Notes: generated by a model from the letters alone, not told the origin. A stretch of DNA of 64,000 bases from Capra hircus (GCF_001704415.2 NC_030820.1:46420036-46484035), one strand, 5' to 3'; counted from the first letter of the stretch, positions 32,809 through 45,554 are shown. Numbers and translations: made by a program.

Positions 32809-32816
32809 TTACGTAA
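32809..32816. promoter_or_regulatory. TTACGTAA bZIP-type palindrome
   Basis: A perfect TTACGTAA ('ccaTTACGTAAcgag') about 265 bp upstream of exon 1. This octamer is the consensus for PAR-bZIP/E4BP4-type factors and is compatible with C/EBP-ATF heterodimers (established for those families). Function here is inferred from position only. Confidence 0.5.
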
Positions 32817-33030
32817 CGAGAAGCTGGGGCTTTGGCCGATTTTCCCTCTAAAGATGATTTTTATCGTCAACAAGCAATTTCAGGGAGTGATGAGCCAGGG
32901 AGGCGGTATTAGTTGATGCTAGCGTTTATGCTAGTCTCAACTCGTTTTTCCCAGGGACTTAGATTCCTGGGTCTGCCGGTAAACCCCGGGCGCCGGCAGC
33001 GGCTGCGCCTGAGCCTGCGCGCGCCGTCGC

Positions 33031-33044
33031 CGCCCCGCCCCCGC
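33031..33044 (-). promoter_or_regulatory. GC box (Sp1-type)
   Basis: CGCCCCGCCCCCGC on the plus strand, the complement of GGGGGCGGGGCG, about 40 bp before exon 1. In TATA-less promoters a GC box at this distance commonly supports initiation. Confidence 0.7.
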
Positions 33045-33080
33045 ACCTCCTCCTCCGCCCGGCGACTCACCAGCCCTAGT

Positions 33081-33132
33081 TGCCAGTTGCTGACAGCCGC
33101 AGAGCTGAGAGCGTCTTCTCTCGCAGAGGCAG
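33081..33132 (+). other. PRNP: PRNP exon 1 (non-coding, 52 nt)
   Basis: Ends '...gcagaggcag' followed by the splice donor GTAAAT at 33133. The 52-nt length and the sequence around 'tgccagttgctgacagccgc' match what I know of caprine/ovine PRNP exon 1; the start is set by that length, since a transcription start cannot be read from DNA alone. It contains no ATG. Confidence 0.85.
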
Positions 33133-35563
33133 GTAAATAGCCACGTAGTCCTTTAAACCCCCAGCGGAGGCCGCCCCCGGCCTTGCGGCCGAGGCCCTAG
33201 GGCACTCAGCCGGATCGGACTGGTTGGGAGGCAGACCTTGACCGTGAGGAGGACTGCGGGCTTCCGGCGGGCGCGGGGAACGTCGGGCCTGTTTAGCGTG
33301 CTCGTTGGTTTTTGCCAGCCACCGCTCGGTTTTGCCCTCCTGGTTAGGAGAGCTCCATTTACTCGGAATGTGGGCGGGGGCCGCGGCTGGCTGGTCCCCC
33401 TCCTGAAGTATGTGGGTGGTGTGTAGGAATCTAGCCCCCTCCCACGCTCGTCCACTGCGGGAGTGGGATGGGCGGATCGCACCGGTAGAGGGGCCGCAGG
33501 TCCGAGGAACCGCTGGGGAGATCAGAACAAGGGAGAGGCCCCGGGCTCTGGGCCCTCCCGAAGCCCAGCGGAGACGCGGAATTCGGGGTGGGGGGTGGGG
33601 AAGAAGCGGGCGCCCAACGGGGCCCGACCTCGGCTGTGAGGAGTGCCGGAGCGTCCGTGGGCCCCCAGCCGCTGCTGCCGAACTCCTCCCGAGAGGCGGC
33701 CCTGCTTGCCATCACGCGGCTGGGAGGTACCTGGGTAGCCGCAGCGGGTGGGTCTCTGGCAGCCCCCTGGGGATCGGCTCGGGCGGGCGTGCGTGGCCTG
33801 GGCTTCAGCCTCGGCGCGGGGCGTCATGGGCGACCCGGCCCTCTCTCCAGAGAAATCCAGGTACCGGGAGCATTGTTTCCTGGGAGCTCTGATGTGGTGG
33901 ACCCAAAAGCAAAGCGATATTTTCGCTGTCTCGACTGATGCTCCGGAAGGAGGGAACTCGGCCCTCAGGAGACTGAGGAGAGGGGATCAGGCGCCTCTTG
34001 GAGAACCACCCTCATCTGCCAGTAAGGGTGGCACCTTCACGTTTTTTTGTTGTTGTTTTTTTCTCACACGTTTGATTATTAAACAACGAGGAGAAGTCCG
34101 TTTTTTGCTGTTCTTTTTCGTTTTTCCCCCCCCTCTTTTCTTTTGGTACCATATGTAGCAAATAGATTTTTTAAAATCATAAGACCACGATCCTCACCAT
34201 CTTGTTTTTCAGTTTCCTCGTCTCCAGATTCTTAACAACAAAGCAGTTTCACCTCCCTGATCATGGTTATCCTTATCTCATGGCCGGGTTATTTTCTTGT
34301 ACTTAAGAGCAATCACGGTTTATTAAGCAGTTTCCCGAATGCTGAACCTTTGAAGTGTTACCTTTCCTTGCAAAAGATTCCGCATAGAATAGGATTAAAA
34401 ATTTTCACAAGTTGTCAGAGAAAAATAAGAACAGAAAATTGAATAAAATGTCAGGCCTCTGGAAAATGAACAGCTCTCTCAGATTTGAAAATTAACCTAT
34501 AAAAAGGAACAGTTTTCCTACGGAGACACTGAGGCGCTCTAACGATGAAAAAGAACCAGAAAAGGAAAGAAAACGGAGTTGTGTATATGATTTGTATCTG
34601 ATGCAAATTTTTCATACTTGTGAAAGAAAAATATCAAGATTATAAAAAGATAAATGGTGAAATGAAGAATCATTTATGGAATAAAATACAAATCAAAGCA
34701 AGTCTGGATTATCGTTTTACAACTACAAGTAAAAACAACAGTAACAGCAACCACTACTGGAAGATTACCTAGAAATTTGCATGTTCGTTTATGTGAGGTG
34801 GCAAGGCTTTGGAGTTAGAACTATGGCTCTGCAGCTAATTTTACAATTTGGGACCTAATTTCGTCATCGTCCTTTTGTCCATTCATAAAATAGAGGAAAT
34901 TATACCTACTTCAGGAGTTTGCCAAGATTAACTGTGTAAAACTGACCTTTAGCATGTATACATTTATTCTTTCCCTAGTCACACTGCACTGGGGGACATT
35001 TGTGAATCTGTATGAAATTTGTGAAAAATGGTCTGGTGATCCTTTAAGCCATGACCCTGAAACCCCACTCCTGGGAACTTACCTGCAATGGAAGAAATAA
35101 GGAAAGAAGAAAAGCTGCATTCACCCACAGAGCTCAGAATGATCTAAAATTAGATCCAGTCCAGAGACAACCTAAAGGTATTAAGAAAATAGCAGGGCAG
35201 CAGCTAAGAAAATCATAGCACTTTAACTGAAAGGAACATTGTGTAACCATCATGTGGCATAATTTTAGAGCCTCTCTGTGATATATAGGAAAAAACTGAC
35301 AGGTCAAAGTAAGATTACTCAGACATGGATGCATATGTGGAAAATCTGAATAAAAAATGGACCCACAGTTTTCTGTGTATGGGAGGAGAGTTCAGTGTCA
35401 TGTTTGCTGCTTTTTTTTAGTCAGCGTCATCTCTTTTTTAAAAATACTATCATATTTTTTTCCTTGAGTAGATTCATTAGTGGTTTAATAATTTGTATAC
35501 TGTTATTCTGTTAAATAATCCATTCTTAGATTTATCAATTATAGTTTTGTTTTTTTTTTTAAG
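33133..35563 (+). other. PRNP: PRNP intron 1 (2431 bp)
   Basis: Donor GTAAAT, acceptor polypyrimidine run 'gttttgtttttttttttaag' at 35544-35563. The first 700 bp are CpG-island sequence with several long overlapping ORFs on both strands that are compositional artefacts. The rest is AT-rich, without a repeat I can name. Intron 1 of ruminant PRNP is known to contribute to promoter activity. Confidence 0.88.
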
Positions 35564-35661
35564 GACTTCTGAATATATTTGAAAACTGAACAGTTTCAAC
35601 CAAGCCGAAGCATCTGTCTTCCCAGAGACACAGATCCAACTTGAGCTGAATCACAGCAGAT
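35564..35661 (+). other. PRNP: PRNP exon 2 (non-coding, 98 nt)
   Basis: Begins 'gacttctgaatatatttg' after the acceptor AG and ends 'aatcacagcagat' before the donor GTAGGT at 35662. The 98-nt length is the known size of ovine exon 2. It contains no ATG, so the 160-nt leader (52 + 98 + 10 nt of exon 3) has no upstream start codon before the PrP AUG. Confidence 0.92.
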
Positions 35662-37019
35662 GTAGGTACCCTGCGGAATCTCTCTGGTCTTGTGATGGTT
35701 GAAAGTGCCCAACTGTTTCAAGAAGATAAGGGACTGAAAGTCTGGGATCACAAATCCTTGCTTTGGAGGCCACTGGGATCTATATATGTAACCCACACCT
35801 ATTATATCACTCTTTCTTGTAAAATCATCTTGATTTTGCAGGGAAAGGGACATAGCTTTCTCTAGAATCATTCTGAGTTATGTAAGAAGCAGCCATTTAA
35901 AAAATAGTATAATAAAAGCAATAACCTAACATTCCTGCACCGAATCAACACTGAAGGTAACTGTCAACAGACAAAAGGTTTTATGAGGTAACAGTTTTTC
36001 TAAGCTGTAGTTTTAACTTACCTATTGCATTCTCCCTTTTTAGATCTTATTTCCTTTTCCAAGGCAACCAGTTTATCAACTGTGAACTGCTACATATGAA
36101 ACATTCAAAACCTGACTGTGTCTAAAGCTGTGATGGCTACAGCAAAATGATCTTTGAGTGAATAGCATGTTTAGCAGTTCTTACAGTTGGGAGAATTTTT
36201 TCTCAGTTTGTTCATCCTTTCTCTCCTAACCATGTTCTGCTTATTGCTGTTCTACTATTGTGTGATCACGTCAAGGGAGGTGTTCCCTTTTATGCAAAAC
36301 ATTATGTTAATTGTTTTCTTCCTGAGAACAAGCTCAGAAGATTGGCTAGGAGTGCAGTTTCCTGGAAGCCTTATTATAGATTACTAAATCCCATCACTAG
36401 ATACTCCCAGGCTGTTGGCCTGATGTAGACACTAGCTGTGTTGCTTTTCTTAAAGCTCTTCACATCACTCTGAGGATGGACCAGACTGGGGACCGTTTGC
36501 CCTATTCAGTCCAGGGTTAGGCCTCAGTGTCACTGGAAAAACCTCCACCTCAAAATGGTTTGTAAATTTTTGTATAGCTTGCATTAGACTCTTTATAAGG
36601 GCAGTGACCTCAAAAGATGAAAATATGACAAATGAGTTCCACTTAGCTTATGAAAAATTGGAAATTTCCCCAGGGCAAGGATGGGTAGAGGGACTGTTTG
36701 GTGCCAGTTTCCAATTTAAATAAGTCTCAAGGGTATAACATATTTTGAGTATCAAAAATTTGGCCCCTGGCACATGACCACTGGACATAGGTTCCTACCA
36801 GCTCTGATTCTCAATCCCCATGTATAAAAGGGAATAAGATGAATGGGACAATATATGGATTTTGTTGTTGTTGTTCCTTCTCTCGTTCCATCGCTCTGCC
36901 ATTGTGCTTATTCACTAATGCCACTTGGTCATATTTATTATAGTTTTCCAATCCATTCTGATACTTGGCAGGCCAAGTGTACCCTAGATTTTCTTCCTGT
37001 TCAGTAATTTCTTCAGTCT

Positions 37020-37820
37020 TCTTAATTTTGAGTATCACTATATTCTTTAAAATCCTCTTTGAATTAGGACTGAAATTGTATTGACTTAATGATTAATTGG
37101 AGTTGAATTGGTATCTTTCAAAATCTTCAATCTTGATTTTCCCAACCATACACCTTGCCTGTCTTTCTTTTTTTTCCAGTCTTCCAGCTTTTTTGGTCTA
37201 AGTTCTACTATTTATCATTAGATTAAGTCTTAGTTTGAATTTTTTGTTGCCATTAATGAGTGGAATTTTTTTTTCACACTAAATCTTCTAAGTAATTACA
37301 ACTAGTTTGAGTATTCACTCTTTTCTATATGTTGAGTTCAAAAACTGCCACCCTAATAAATAAGCTCATTCATTTATTTGAAGGCATTTTTGGATGATTG
37401 TCCTGTATTTTCCAGATAGAAAATCATATCTGGCTTTCTCCATAGCCGTCTAAAATAGCAGCAATCACTTACATTCTTGTCTTGTTAATCTCATTCATGA
37501 GAATGCTTTTCCTCTTTATGTTAAGATAGGGTGTGGGCTGTGTATTACTTCTAGTTCTATAGAAATTTTTTCAACATCTTAAACTTAAAAAGTCAGGAAA
37601 GCACTGATTCCTGAATTTAAGTGAAAACTTTGATTTTAATTGAAAACTTTGCAACATCAGAGAATCTTTTTTTTCTCCTTACTAACCTACTAATAGGTTA
37701 ATTGATTTCATGATTTTGAGCCATTCTTGTATTCCTAAAATAATCCTTATTGGTCACAGTGTATTCTTTCACTAAAATATCAAAATCAACTTGGTGGTAT
37801 TTTCTTTTGGATTTTGGCAC
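37020..37820 (-). mobile_element. Old L1 ORF2 fragment, antisense
   Basis: 'taattgatttcatgattttgagccattcttgtattcctaaaataatcc..attggtcacagtgtat' is the complement of a standard L1 ORF2 stretch. It is strongly diverged; the edges are approximate. Confidence 0.6.
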
Positions 37821-38689
37821 CCATATTGCTGAAGGTTGGGTAGCTAAGAGTGTGAGCCCTTCACTCCCTGTGGCTCTTAATGCTACGTCTCAGGTGAACT
37901 GCCCAAATGTTTATCTCTACTGAGTAAGAGTTTCAGATTCTTATAACAATTACATAAAACTGATGCTCTCACTTGAATGGCTCATAGATGTAGCAAAGTT
38001 AATATATCCAAACTATAACTTTATTTTTTTCTCACAAGCCTGGCCCTCCATCAGTTTTCTCGTTTTCATTAGGTAGCGTCAGCACCATCTACCTAGTTCC
38101 AAAAGCCACAAACCTGGTCAACTCTCACTCTCTCATCCACTCTATCAGCTTAATTGTTTTTTTCTACAAAATACATCCCATTTTTCACAGCTCCTTGCTG
38201 TTTTGTCACAGTCCCAGATTACACCACCATCTTCCTTTAATCATTTTCTAAATGGTCTCACCATTTCCATTCTTATCCCTCAAAATTTTCTCTTTACACA
38301 ACAGTAAGGGTGCACTTTTAAAAAAAAGAAAAAAAAAATCTGTGATGTGATTCTCCTAAGCCACTTGAATGGCTTCGCACTGTTTCAGGCTCCAGACGCT
38401 TATCTCCCTGTAGTCCTCAAACCCACAAACTAAATATCTTACCACTGTGTCCTCAGCCACAGAACAGTAATATTAGAAGACATGTAATAAATATTTGTTC
38501 AAGTAATCAATAGTTATTGTACAGTAACTTTTTTCTCCATTTCTTTTATGATATAAGGTCAAGTTTTCCATTTAAAAACTGGTGCATACTAGCTGTCCCA
38601 TAAAAATTTATTTAATGATTGATTCAATGTCAGTTTTTATAATTGGATAGAAAGGTAATCCCTCCCACACATTTTTTTTTTTTTTAAAT

Positions 38690-38900
38690 GAGGCAAGGAA
38701 TATGACTACTTGGAAAGCTGGCTGCCTGAGAAAATGATAGATTAATGTCTCAAAACAAATATCAGTGTCTAGATGCCAGGTTCTTTTATAGAACAGAGAT
38801 GGTAGGAAGATGAGGAAATAAAGGCAGAATAAAGAGGGAGAAGCGGTGTGGAAGTCAAGTAAAAAAGACCCATGTCTTGCAAGACATCTCCAGAAATGGC
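38690..38900 (-). repeat. Unnamed interspersed repeat, copy a
   Basis: 'aagctggctgcctgagaaaatg', 'gatgccaggttctttta.agaacaga', 'ggaaataaaggcagaataaagaggg' and 'tcttgcaagacatctccag' recur at 44665-44860 in the same orientation. Probably an antisense LTR or part of one, since both have A-rich 'aataaag' blocks; the family is not identified and homology may extend rightwards towards 39900. Confidence 0.55.
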
Positions 38901-41900
38901 CAGCCTGTGGAAGGGATATGTTAATCTCTTCTTTCCTGCAACCATTCACAGGTGGGAAGTGTCAGATTATCTCCCTGTGAGCTGAACAAAGGCACTTCAG
39001 TCCAACAGTTAGGCAGAGGGACTGGGTTTTCTGAGGCAGGCCATTATATATGATTATAATAACAGCAGCAACAAAAAGCAAGTCAAAGAAACAGTTCCAA
39101 CATGGAGTCAGAATTGGTTCTTCTCTGCAACAGTTCCCCACTGTCAAGGTCCATTTGACAATCTTGTAGGAAAAGGGGACAGTGATCTTTATGTTTGTCA
39201 GTTGAATCTTTCTGGGAGTGTCTGCCTTTGGTACCAGTGTTCCAAATATTGAGATTTGTTTTCTTTTTGTTCCTCCTTGGAAAGTGTCTACTTTATACTT
39301 GTCAGCTTAGAAATATTGGACTTCAGACCCAGGAGGATTTCTCAAGTTAAGAAATTTTGCACTTTTCTGTGTATGGGAAGATGCAGGAGTCAAGACTCAT
39401 TATTATTTCCTTGATATGTAATTCAGCTGTCTGGGGCCTGTGATCCTGTATTCTCAAGTTTCCTCAAGGTTCACCATAGGGAGTGGTGTAATCTGATGAC
39501 TGCTAGATGGCAGGTATTCTCCTTCCTGAGTTTTCTTTCCTGAGTTTTCTCCTTCCTGAGTTGACTTGGGGTTCACCAACTCACATTAGAGGGCTTCAGT
39601 TGTTGATTCCATTTCTCAGGTCTTCCCTTCTTGGTCAGGAATTTGACTAATATTTGGGAGACATTTCATGGTCAAACTTTGCTTCACGGTGCTGTGAGGT
39701 TCATCCCAGATCAGGCAAAACTTCTTGATGTACTACTCCAGGTGCTAAATTTTGGATTAGACCCCCATGAATAATTAAAGATTCTCTGGATTCTAATTGT
39801 CATCCAGGAGACATTTTCCATTGTTGCTTCTTCCCATACCTAGAATCACACTATTATAATTATTTTATGTTATAAATGTGATCTATTTTCTCAAGATGTT
39901 TAGCCGTAGAAGTTTTGTTGGAGGGCTGGTTATACATTGGTTACTGCAAGAGACAACTATCGTATAAATTAGTCAGGATATAAGTAATGCAGCTAGTAAC
40001 ACTGATAATGACATAGTGCAACAGGGAGATACAAAACACAATTTAAAAACGAAGAATAAAGTAAAGCAATGATTAGTATAACTAGTTGTAGTCCAGTTGC
40101 AATAATCTAGTGACCAAAGGAGCCATAACTGATTTAATGAGCTATCTTCAGTTTCATTGTACTGGCCATGGCATAGCTTAATCTTTGAGACAAGCATATG
40201 CTACTGGGAGGATCAACCAGATAGAAAAAGATTTAAGTTTTACCTTTGCTTACAAAGGATATAATTTACCAAATTACTGTAACTCAGAGGTTAAGGAAGT
40301 TTTCCTTACACCTGGAAAACACAGATTTAAGCCAGTTATTTTTAGATAGAAACCATAAAAATTATAACAGTTTATCAGTTCACTCAGTCCTATGTAACTA
40401 ATCCTTTTTGTTAACAGCTTTATGAAGCCATCAAGTTTCCCATTAGAATTTTTCAATGTATTACTAGTTCAGCATTACGGTCTAAAATTCAGAAACTTGG
40501 ATTTATCCGAAAGTCCTTTTTATAAATCTTAAAGAGGAGGCATTTTTAAGAGGCAACAAAGTGAAACCATAACTGTATAATGACAAAAGACTTAAGAAGG
40601 CACTTTAAATCTGATTATGATGCAGTTGACAAAGTAACCTGGTTACTGCTGTGACATACAACAGTTTCAGGCAATAGAACTAGAATTATGACTGATAATA
40701 TTCTACCAGGACATATCACATTTTTAAGAACCCCATATAATCTCTAGCATATTGGTATCATTTATCATATAATTTAAGATTTATTATTCATTGGATAACA
40801 CTTGCCATGTAGTTTAACATACCAAGTGAATCTAATTAGTTTAATATCTCCCTTTGGTGTGTCTCAGGGGCCCTTTGAGGCACCCCAAAGTTAGCTAAAG
40901 ATCAAAGGAACTTTATTGTAATTTGATTTGGGAAGTCTTGTCAAAAGAGCATTAAGAAAAAACGTTTTAAAACACAACAGGATCATAGGTCACTGTGAAA
41001 CAATATTTACTTAGCCAAAATGACAATGAATGATTTCAAAGGCAAATATAGAACAGATTATTTAAAAGGTAGAAATACTTATAATCTATTATCAAAAGAG
41101 AAGAAAGCCAAATTTATTTTGTACCAAGTTACTTTCAAGATTCATTTATTCAATTAAATTTGTTTCAAACTTAGTCCTGATCATGTACAAAACTACTTTT
41201 TCAGGGTCCATGTTTCATGAACTTTCCATCAATTAATTTATTTTAGCACAATTTTAACTTTCAAGTTGTTGAATATCTGGAGATATCCTAAAATATAATT
41301 ATTTCTGAAAGTTCACTCAAAGCTCTTATCTTCATTTGCATTTTCTTTCCTTAAAAGTTTCTTCACATCAAGTCCCTTTCCTTGCTGACAAATTGTATCA
41401 ACAAACAACCATAGATACAAATATAATTTAATATTAGATATTTCCCAGTTCACGTGAACCTGGAGCTCATTTAGCTTAATTGTATTTAGAATTGTTTGGT
41501 TTGTAAGCACTTACTTTTATTTAAACCAATTAAATAGAGCTCTTTTACAAATCAACTGCAGCAAATGTTATCCAAAGACAAAGATACATACAAACAGAGA
41601 GGCCTCAATTCTTATTTCAAGATTGCAGTCCTGAGTCAGGCAATGTAAAAAACCATCAGTTTACATATGAGGTTGAATTAAAATTGGATTTCTCATAGAT
41701 GGAAAAAAGTCAAACTCACTTGGCTAGATAGCTAAATATTTGCAGAAAAAGCACTTAGGAATTCTAATTATCTTGGCCAACCCAACTTCTAAATTACTTT
41801 ACCTCCTCTAAAATTTGCATTTTAAAAAGACAGCATAATGAGGGTTCCTGAGAAGACATTTGCATCTCAAAGATATTTGCATCTCAGAGATACAGGCAAG

Positions 41901-42350
41901 TTTTTCCTAAAATGACTTTGTTTCCCCTTTGTTTAATACTTACAGGCCTCTTAAGATAACCAGGGAAGGTCTGGGGAGTAGTAAAAGTTTTGATGGGATT
42001 TGGATTATTTTTGGAACCACACTTCTGGTACTGTAAAGACTACGTTTGTAAAACACAGTTTCGTGGGGGTTTTTTTTGAATGATACTGAAGGATTGACAT
42101 GCCCATTTACCTATGTTGGAAAGTTTTATCTTTCCTCATTTAGCTTAGCTATTGGGAAGACACAGAGGCAACAATTTAGGCTCCTGTAAATCAGTCCAGA
42201 CTGAGGGGGGAAAGAGGTGAAGATAAGAAAGACAGGCTGAGGAATCCGTCTCATAGTCCTACCAGGAAGATTGTAGCCAGGGGGAATGGGTCACTATTTT
42301 GCTTGAACCAGTGTGTGCTTCACAGTGCACAGAAGTTGTCTTGCTGGAAT

Positions 42351-43030
42351 TGTTGTAGCCACAAGTTCTGGGAAACAAACTCACTCAGAAGGACAATGCA
42401 GATAGTGGAGTACAGTTTATTACACCGGCGGGCCCAAGGCAGAGTCTCCTCTTAGCCAAGGACTCTGACCAGTTTTTGTGAAAATCTTATATATCCTAAG
42501 TGTACGTGCTCAAACCCACCTCCCCAAATTCCTTGAAACTAGTCTGAACAACAAAGAAAAGAAAGATACAATCAAAGTTAACCTGTGATTCATATGCCTT
42601 AAGCCTAGATAGTTAACAGTGGACAATTATCAATAGGCCTGTGGTCATACCCCAATAAGCATAATAGAATTTATGATTCTATTCATAATAGAATATGCAG
42701 TTAATAGTTATGCAGATAATTAGGGTATTCTTTTAGGCTACTGAGAGTCCAGATATGAGCCCTGGGACTCTTCCATCTGGGTGGGGAGGGGTGGGTCTGG
42801 TTTTCCAGTTAGTATATCATTTCCATAGATACTGGGCATATAGCTCAAAGTCCGCAGTCCAGCCCAACATGGGTCCTGCTTTCAAGATGGAGCCTGTTCT
42901 GTTTATTTCCTCCTTCAGAGTCAGATGCTATAATAGTGTGGTCCATTCTGTTACCCACTTATCCTGTCACAAGAGACTTCAAGAGACAGGCACCTTAATG
43001 GCTTTTAAGTGCCTGACCCACGCCCTCACA
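42351..43030 (-). mobile_element. Solo ERV LTR, antisense to PRNP
   Basis: On the minus strand the element starts TGTGAGGGCG (plus 43030) and ends ...GGCTACAACA (plus 42351). Reading that strand, a TATATAAG box (plus 42486-42493) precedes AATAAA (plus 42417-42422) by about 70 nt, followed by a G/T-rich U5: the expected LTR order. No matching target duplication is evident, so the edges are approximate. Its promoter would point away from PRNP exon 3. Confidence 0.7.
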
Positions 43031-43865
43031 ATATTAATTGGCCTGGTACTCAGCCTAAGGGAGAAGGAGGAAAGGAGAGCCCTGACCTGCTTGGGAGGCA
43101 GCTACTGGGGCACAGTAGGCTATTAGGCCTTCAGAACACTCCAGAGAATAACCCTAGCTAGAGTTCCATAGCTATTAGTCTATTTGCAGAGGGTTTGAGG
43201 AGAAAGGAATGAGCGAGTGTGAGGAGGGTGAAGACCTTAAAGGAAGTACTTCTCCTTAATAGCTCAAGCAATTAGTATCAGATGTCTGTGTGTTACCAAA
43301 GTATCCAGAATAAAACAAAATCTAGCCAGCTAGAGAGTCACATTAACATGACTTCCCAGTTTCATTAGACCTGTGACCTTTGTCCAAAATGCTTTATAAA
43401 TGGAGTTTTCCTTCACAGGGGGTGCTCCCCAAGCTGAAGCTGAAGCTCTCTACTGTCAAAGTTACCCAGGGCTCCTGTAGGGAAATTAGACTCAGATGCC
43501 TCAAGTCCAAGGGAGTCCCCAAGCCTCTTCATTTATTATCAGAGTGTTCCTCTCCTTTGCAAAACACTTCTAATTGCAAGAGCGTGTAATTGTGAGCCAT
43601 TCAGGCCCATTGCTCTTCTGATCTTAGCATATCTAATATATGTCCCCCAAAGCTTTTCTTCAGGATAGATGAAATATTTCCCATTTTTATAAGTTTCATA
43701 GTGCCAAAACACACAAAAAAATAAGTGAATTCCAACATAAATGACACAAATTCCAGTACTAATACATAGATGAACCAGTTTCCAGCTCAGGTAAATAAAT
43801 TTACCCTACAAAACAAATGAACTAATCCCAACTGTGTGCTTGTTTTGTGCCCTTCCTCTGGAGGC

Positions 43866-44105
43866 ATGCATGCTAAGCCGCTTCAGTTGTGTCTGACTCT
43901 TTGCAGCTCTTTGGACTGTGTCCCACCAGGCTCCTCTGTCCATGGGATTCTCCAGGCAAGAATACTGCCATGCCCTTGATATACTCCAGTATTCTTATAC
44001 TCCAGTATACTCTATTATTCTTGCCTGGAGAATCCCATGGTCAGAGGAGACTGACAGGCTGCAGTTCATGAGGTCACGAAGAGTAGGACATGACTGAAAT
44101 GACAT
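43866..44105. mobile_element. Inverted pair of BovA SINEs
   Basis: 43866-43968 is a minus-strand BovA ('gctaagccgcttcagttgtgtctgac', 'ctccaggcaagaatact'). 44015-44105 is a plus-strand one ('attcttgcctggagaatcccatgg', 'gcagttcatgaggtcacgaagag'). The short spacer holds stuttered copies of 'atactccagtat'. In RNA the two arms could pair as a ~100-nt stem. Confidence 0.8.
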
Positions 44106-44664
44106 AGCCCAAAACAAGCACACAACTAGGGTAGGCTTACCCCCAAAAGAACTAGTTCCCCAATAAACTGGTTACAACTCAGGTAGAGCCCAACAACAAT
44201 TCCCATCTCCAACAGAGTACCCCAACCAAATCGGCTTGTCCTGTGAAGAAAAAGCCCAAATTTAGAGGGGAATATGTTCTCAGTGTGCACACCAGAGCAA
44301 CTTACCCTACAAAATCAAGTTTGTCAACTCGTAATAGAAAAGGGCACACAAAACCACAAACAAATGAGCCAGCTATCGAATGAAGAAAACTAATGCTATG
44401 AAATTGGGTCTGTTGACTTGTAGACATTTGTTGATTCCTTGCTTCAACTGCCAGGCCCTGGGGCCACTGATGGCACTTCAGGGAATCTTGAAGGAGAGAT
44501 CCTCAGCACAAATGGTCCCAGCAGCTTCTAGAGCCTTGCCCTAACATTCCCTAATGGAGCTGGCTAAACACAAGCAGCAAGTAAAATTTGTTACCAAATC
44601 CAGACTTGCTCTACTGAGTGAACAACAGGCCAGTGAATCAGAGATGAGATGTTGAAGGAAAGAA

Positions 44665-44860
44665 TGTGACTTTATTCAGTAAGCTGGCTGACCGAGAAGA
44701 TGGCAGACTAACATCTTAAAATAACCATCTTCTTGGGTTCTGGATGCCAGGTTCTTTACAGAACAGAAATGAGGGGAAGTGAGGAAATAAAGTAAAAAGG
44801 CAGAATAGAGAGGGAGAGGCAATGAGTCTTGGGCCATAAGTCTTGCAAAACATCTCTAGG
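44665..44860 (-). repeat. Unnamed interspersed repeat, copy b
   Basis: Counterpart of 38690-38900: 'gtaagctggctgaccgagaagatg', 'ggatgccaggttctttacagaacaga', 'aaaggcagaatagagagggag', 'agtcttgcaaaacatctctagg'. Confidence 0.55.
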
Positions 44861-45189
44861 AATCCCCACACAGTTTTTTAATTCATAAAACTTTTAACTT
44901 TCACAGTTAGGTCTCTAATCCATTTAGAGCCTGCTTTTGCATGTGACATTAAGGTCCAGTTATTATTTTCCTTCAGTTTCCCAGAAGTCTCTGCTAAATA
45001 AACTTCCCTTTCTCATTGGTTTGTTTTGTCAATTTATCATTTATCCAGTTTGTACTAAAGTCAATGTATGTGGCTTTATCTCTGAACTTGTTATTCTGCT
45101 TCCTTTGATCTATATGTTCATTTCTAGGTTGTTACCATATTTATTACTATGACTTTATACTAGGATTTAATGTTTGATAACAGTAGGTT

Positions 45190-45554
45190 TTGAACTGTGG
45201 TATTGGAGAAGACTCCTGAGAGTCCCTTGGACTGCAAGGAGATCCAACCAGTCCATTCTGAAGGAGATCAGCCCTGGAATTTCTTTGGAAGAAATGATGC
45301 TAAAGCTGAAACTCCAGTACTTTGGCCACCTCATGGGAAGAGTTGACTCATTGGAAAAGACTCTGATGCTGGGAGGGATTGGGGGCAGGAGGAGAAGGGG
45401 ACGACAGAGGATGAGATGGCTGGATGGCATCACTGACTCAGTGGACGTGAGTCTGAGTGAACTCCAGGAGTTGTTGATGGGCAGGGAGGCCTGGCGTGCT
45501 GCAATTCATGAGGTCACAAAGAGTCGGACACGACTGAGCGACTGAACTGAACTG
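45190..45554 (+). mobile_element. BovB 3' fragment with 11-bp TSD
   Basis: AACAGTAGGTT at 45179-45189 and 45555-45565. The frame 45174-45545 encodes RVPWTARRSNQSILK through KSRTRLSD, the complete BovB C-terminus without stops. Confidence 0.95.

Larger units (their letters stand above)
32800..33900 (+). promoter_or_regulatory. PRNP: PRNP promoter and CpG island
   Basis: From about 32960 to 33850 the sequence is strongly G+C and CpG rich ('cgggcgccggcagcggctgcgcctgagcctgcgcgcgccg'), unlike the AT-rich surroundings. The island covers exon 1 and the first ~700 bp of intron 1. There is no TATA box at the expected distance before exon 1; GC boxes are present, the usual design for a broadly expressed housekeeping-type promoter such as PRNP. 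Transcription is to the right. Confidence 0.88.

Noticed and set aside
32913..33140. 75-codon ORF over PRNP exon 1
   Set aside because: It begins upstream of the inferred transcript start and runs across the exon 1 splice donor; composition artefact.
33410..33938. Overlapping ORFs of 94-160 codons on both strands in the CpG island
   Set aside because: They lie in PRNP intron 1, overlap in several frames, and are rich in Gly/Pro/Arg as expected from G+C-rich DNA lacking stops; no domain or splice evidence.
38310..38345. A-rich run 'aaaaaaagaaaaaaaaaatc' considered as a retrocopy poly(A) tail
   Set aside because: No coding-like sequence or target duplication precedes it; better explained as a simple or LINE-derived A-rich tract.
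43380..43589. 69-codon plus ORF in intron 2
   Set aside because: No domain, no splice sites in phase, and neighbouring DNA is repeat derived.
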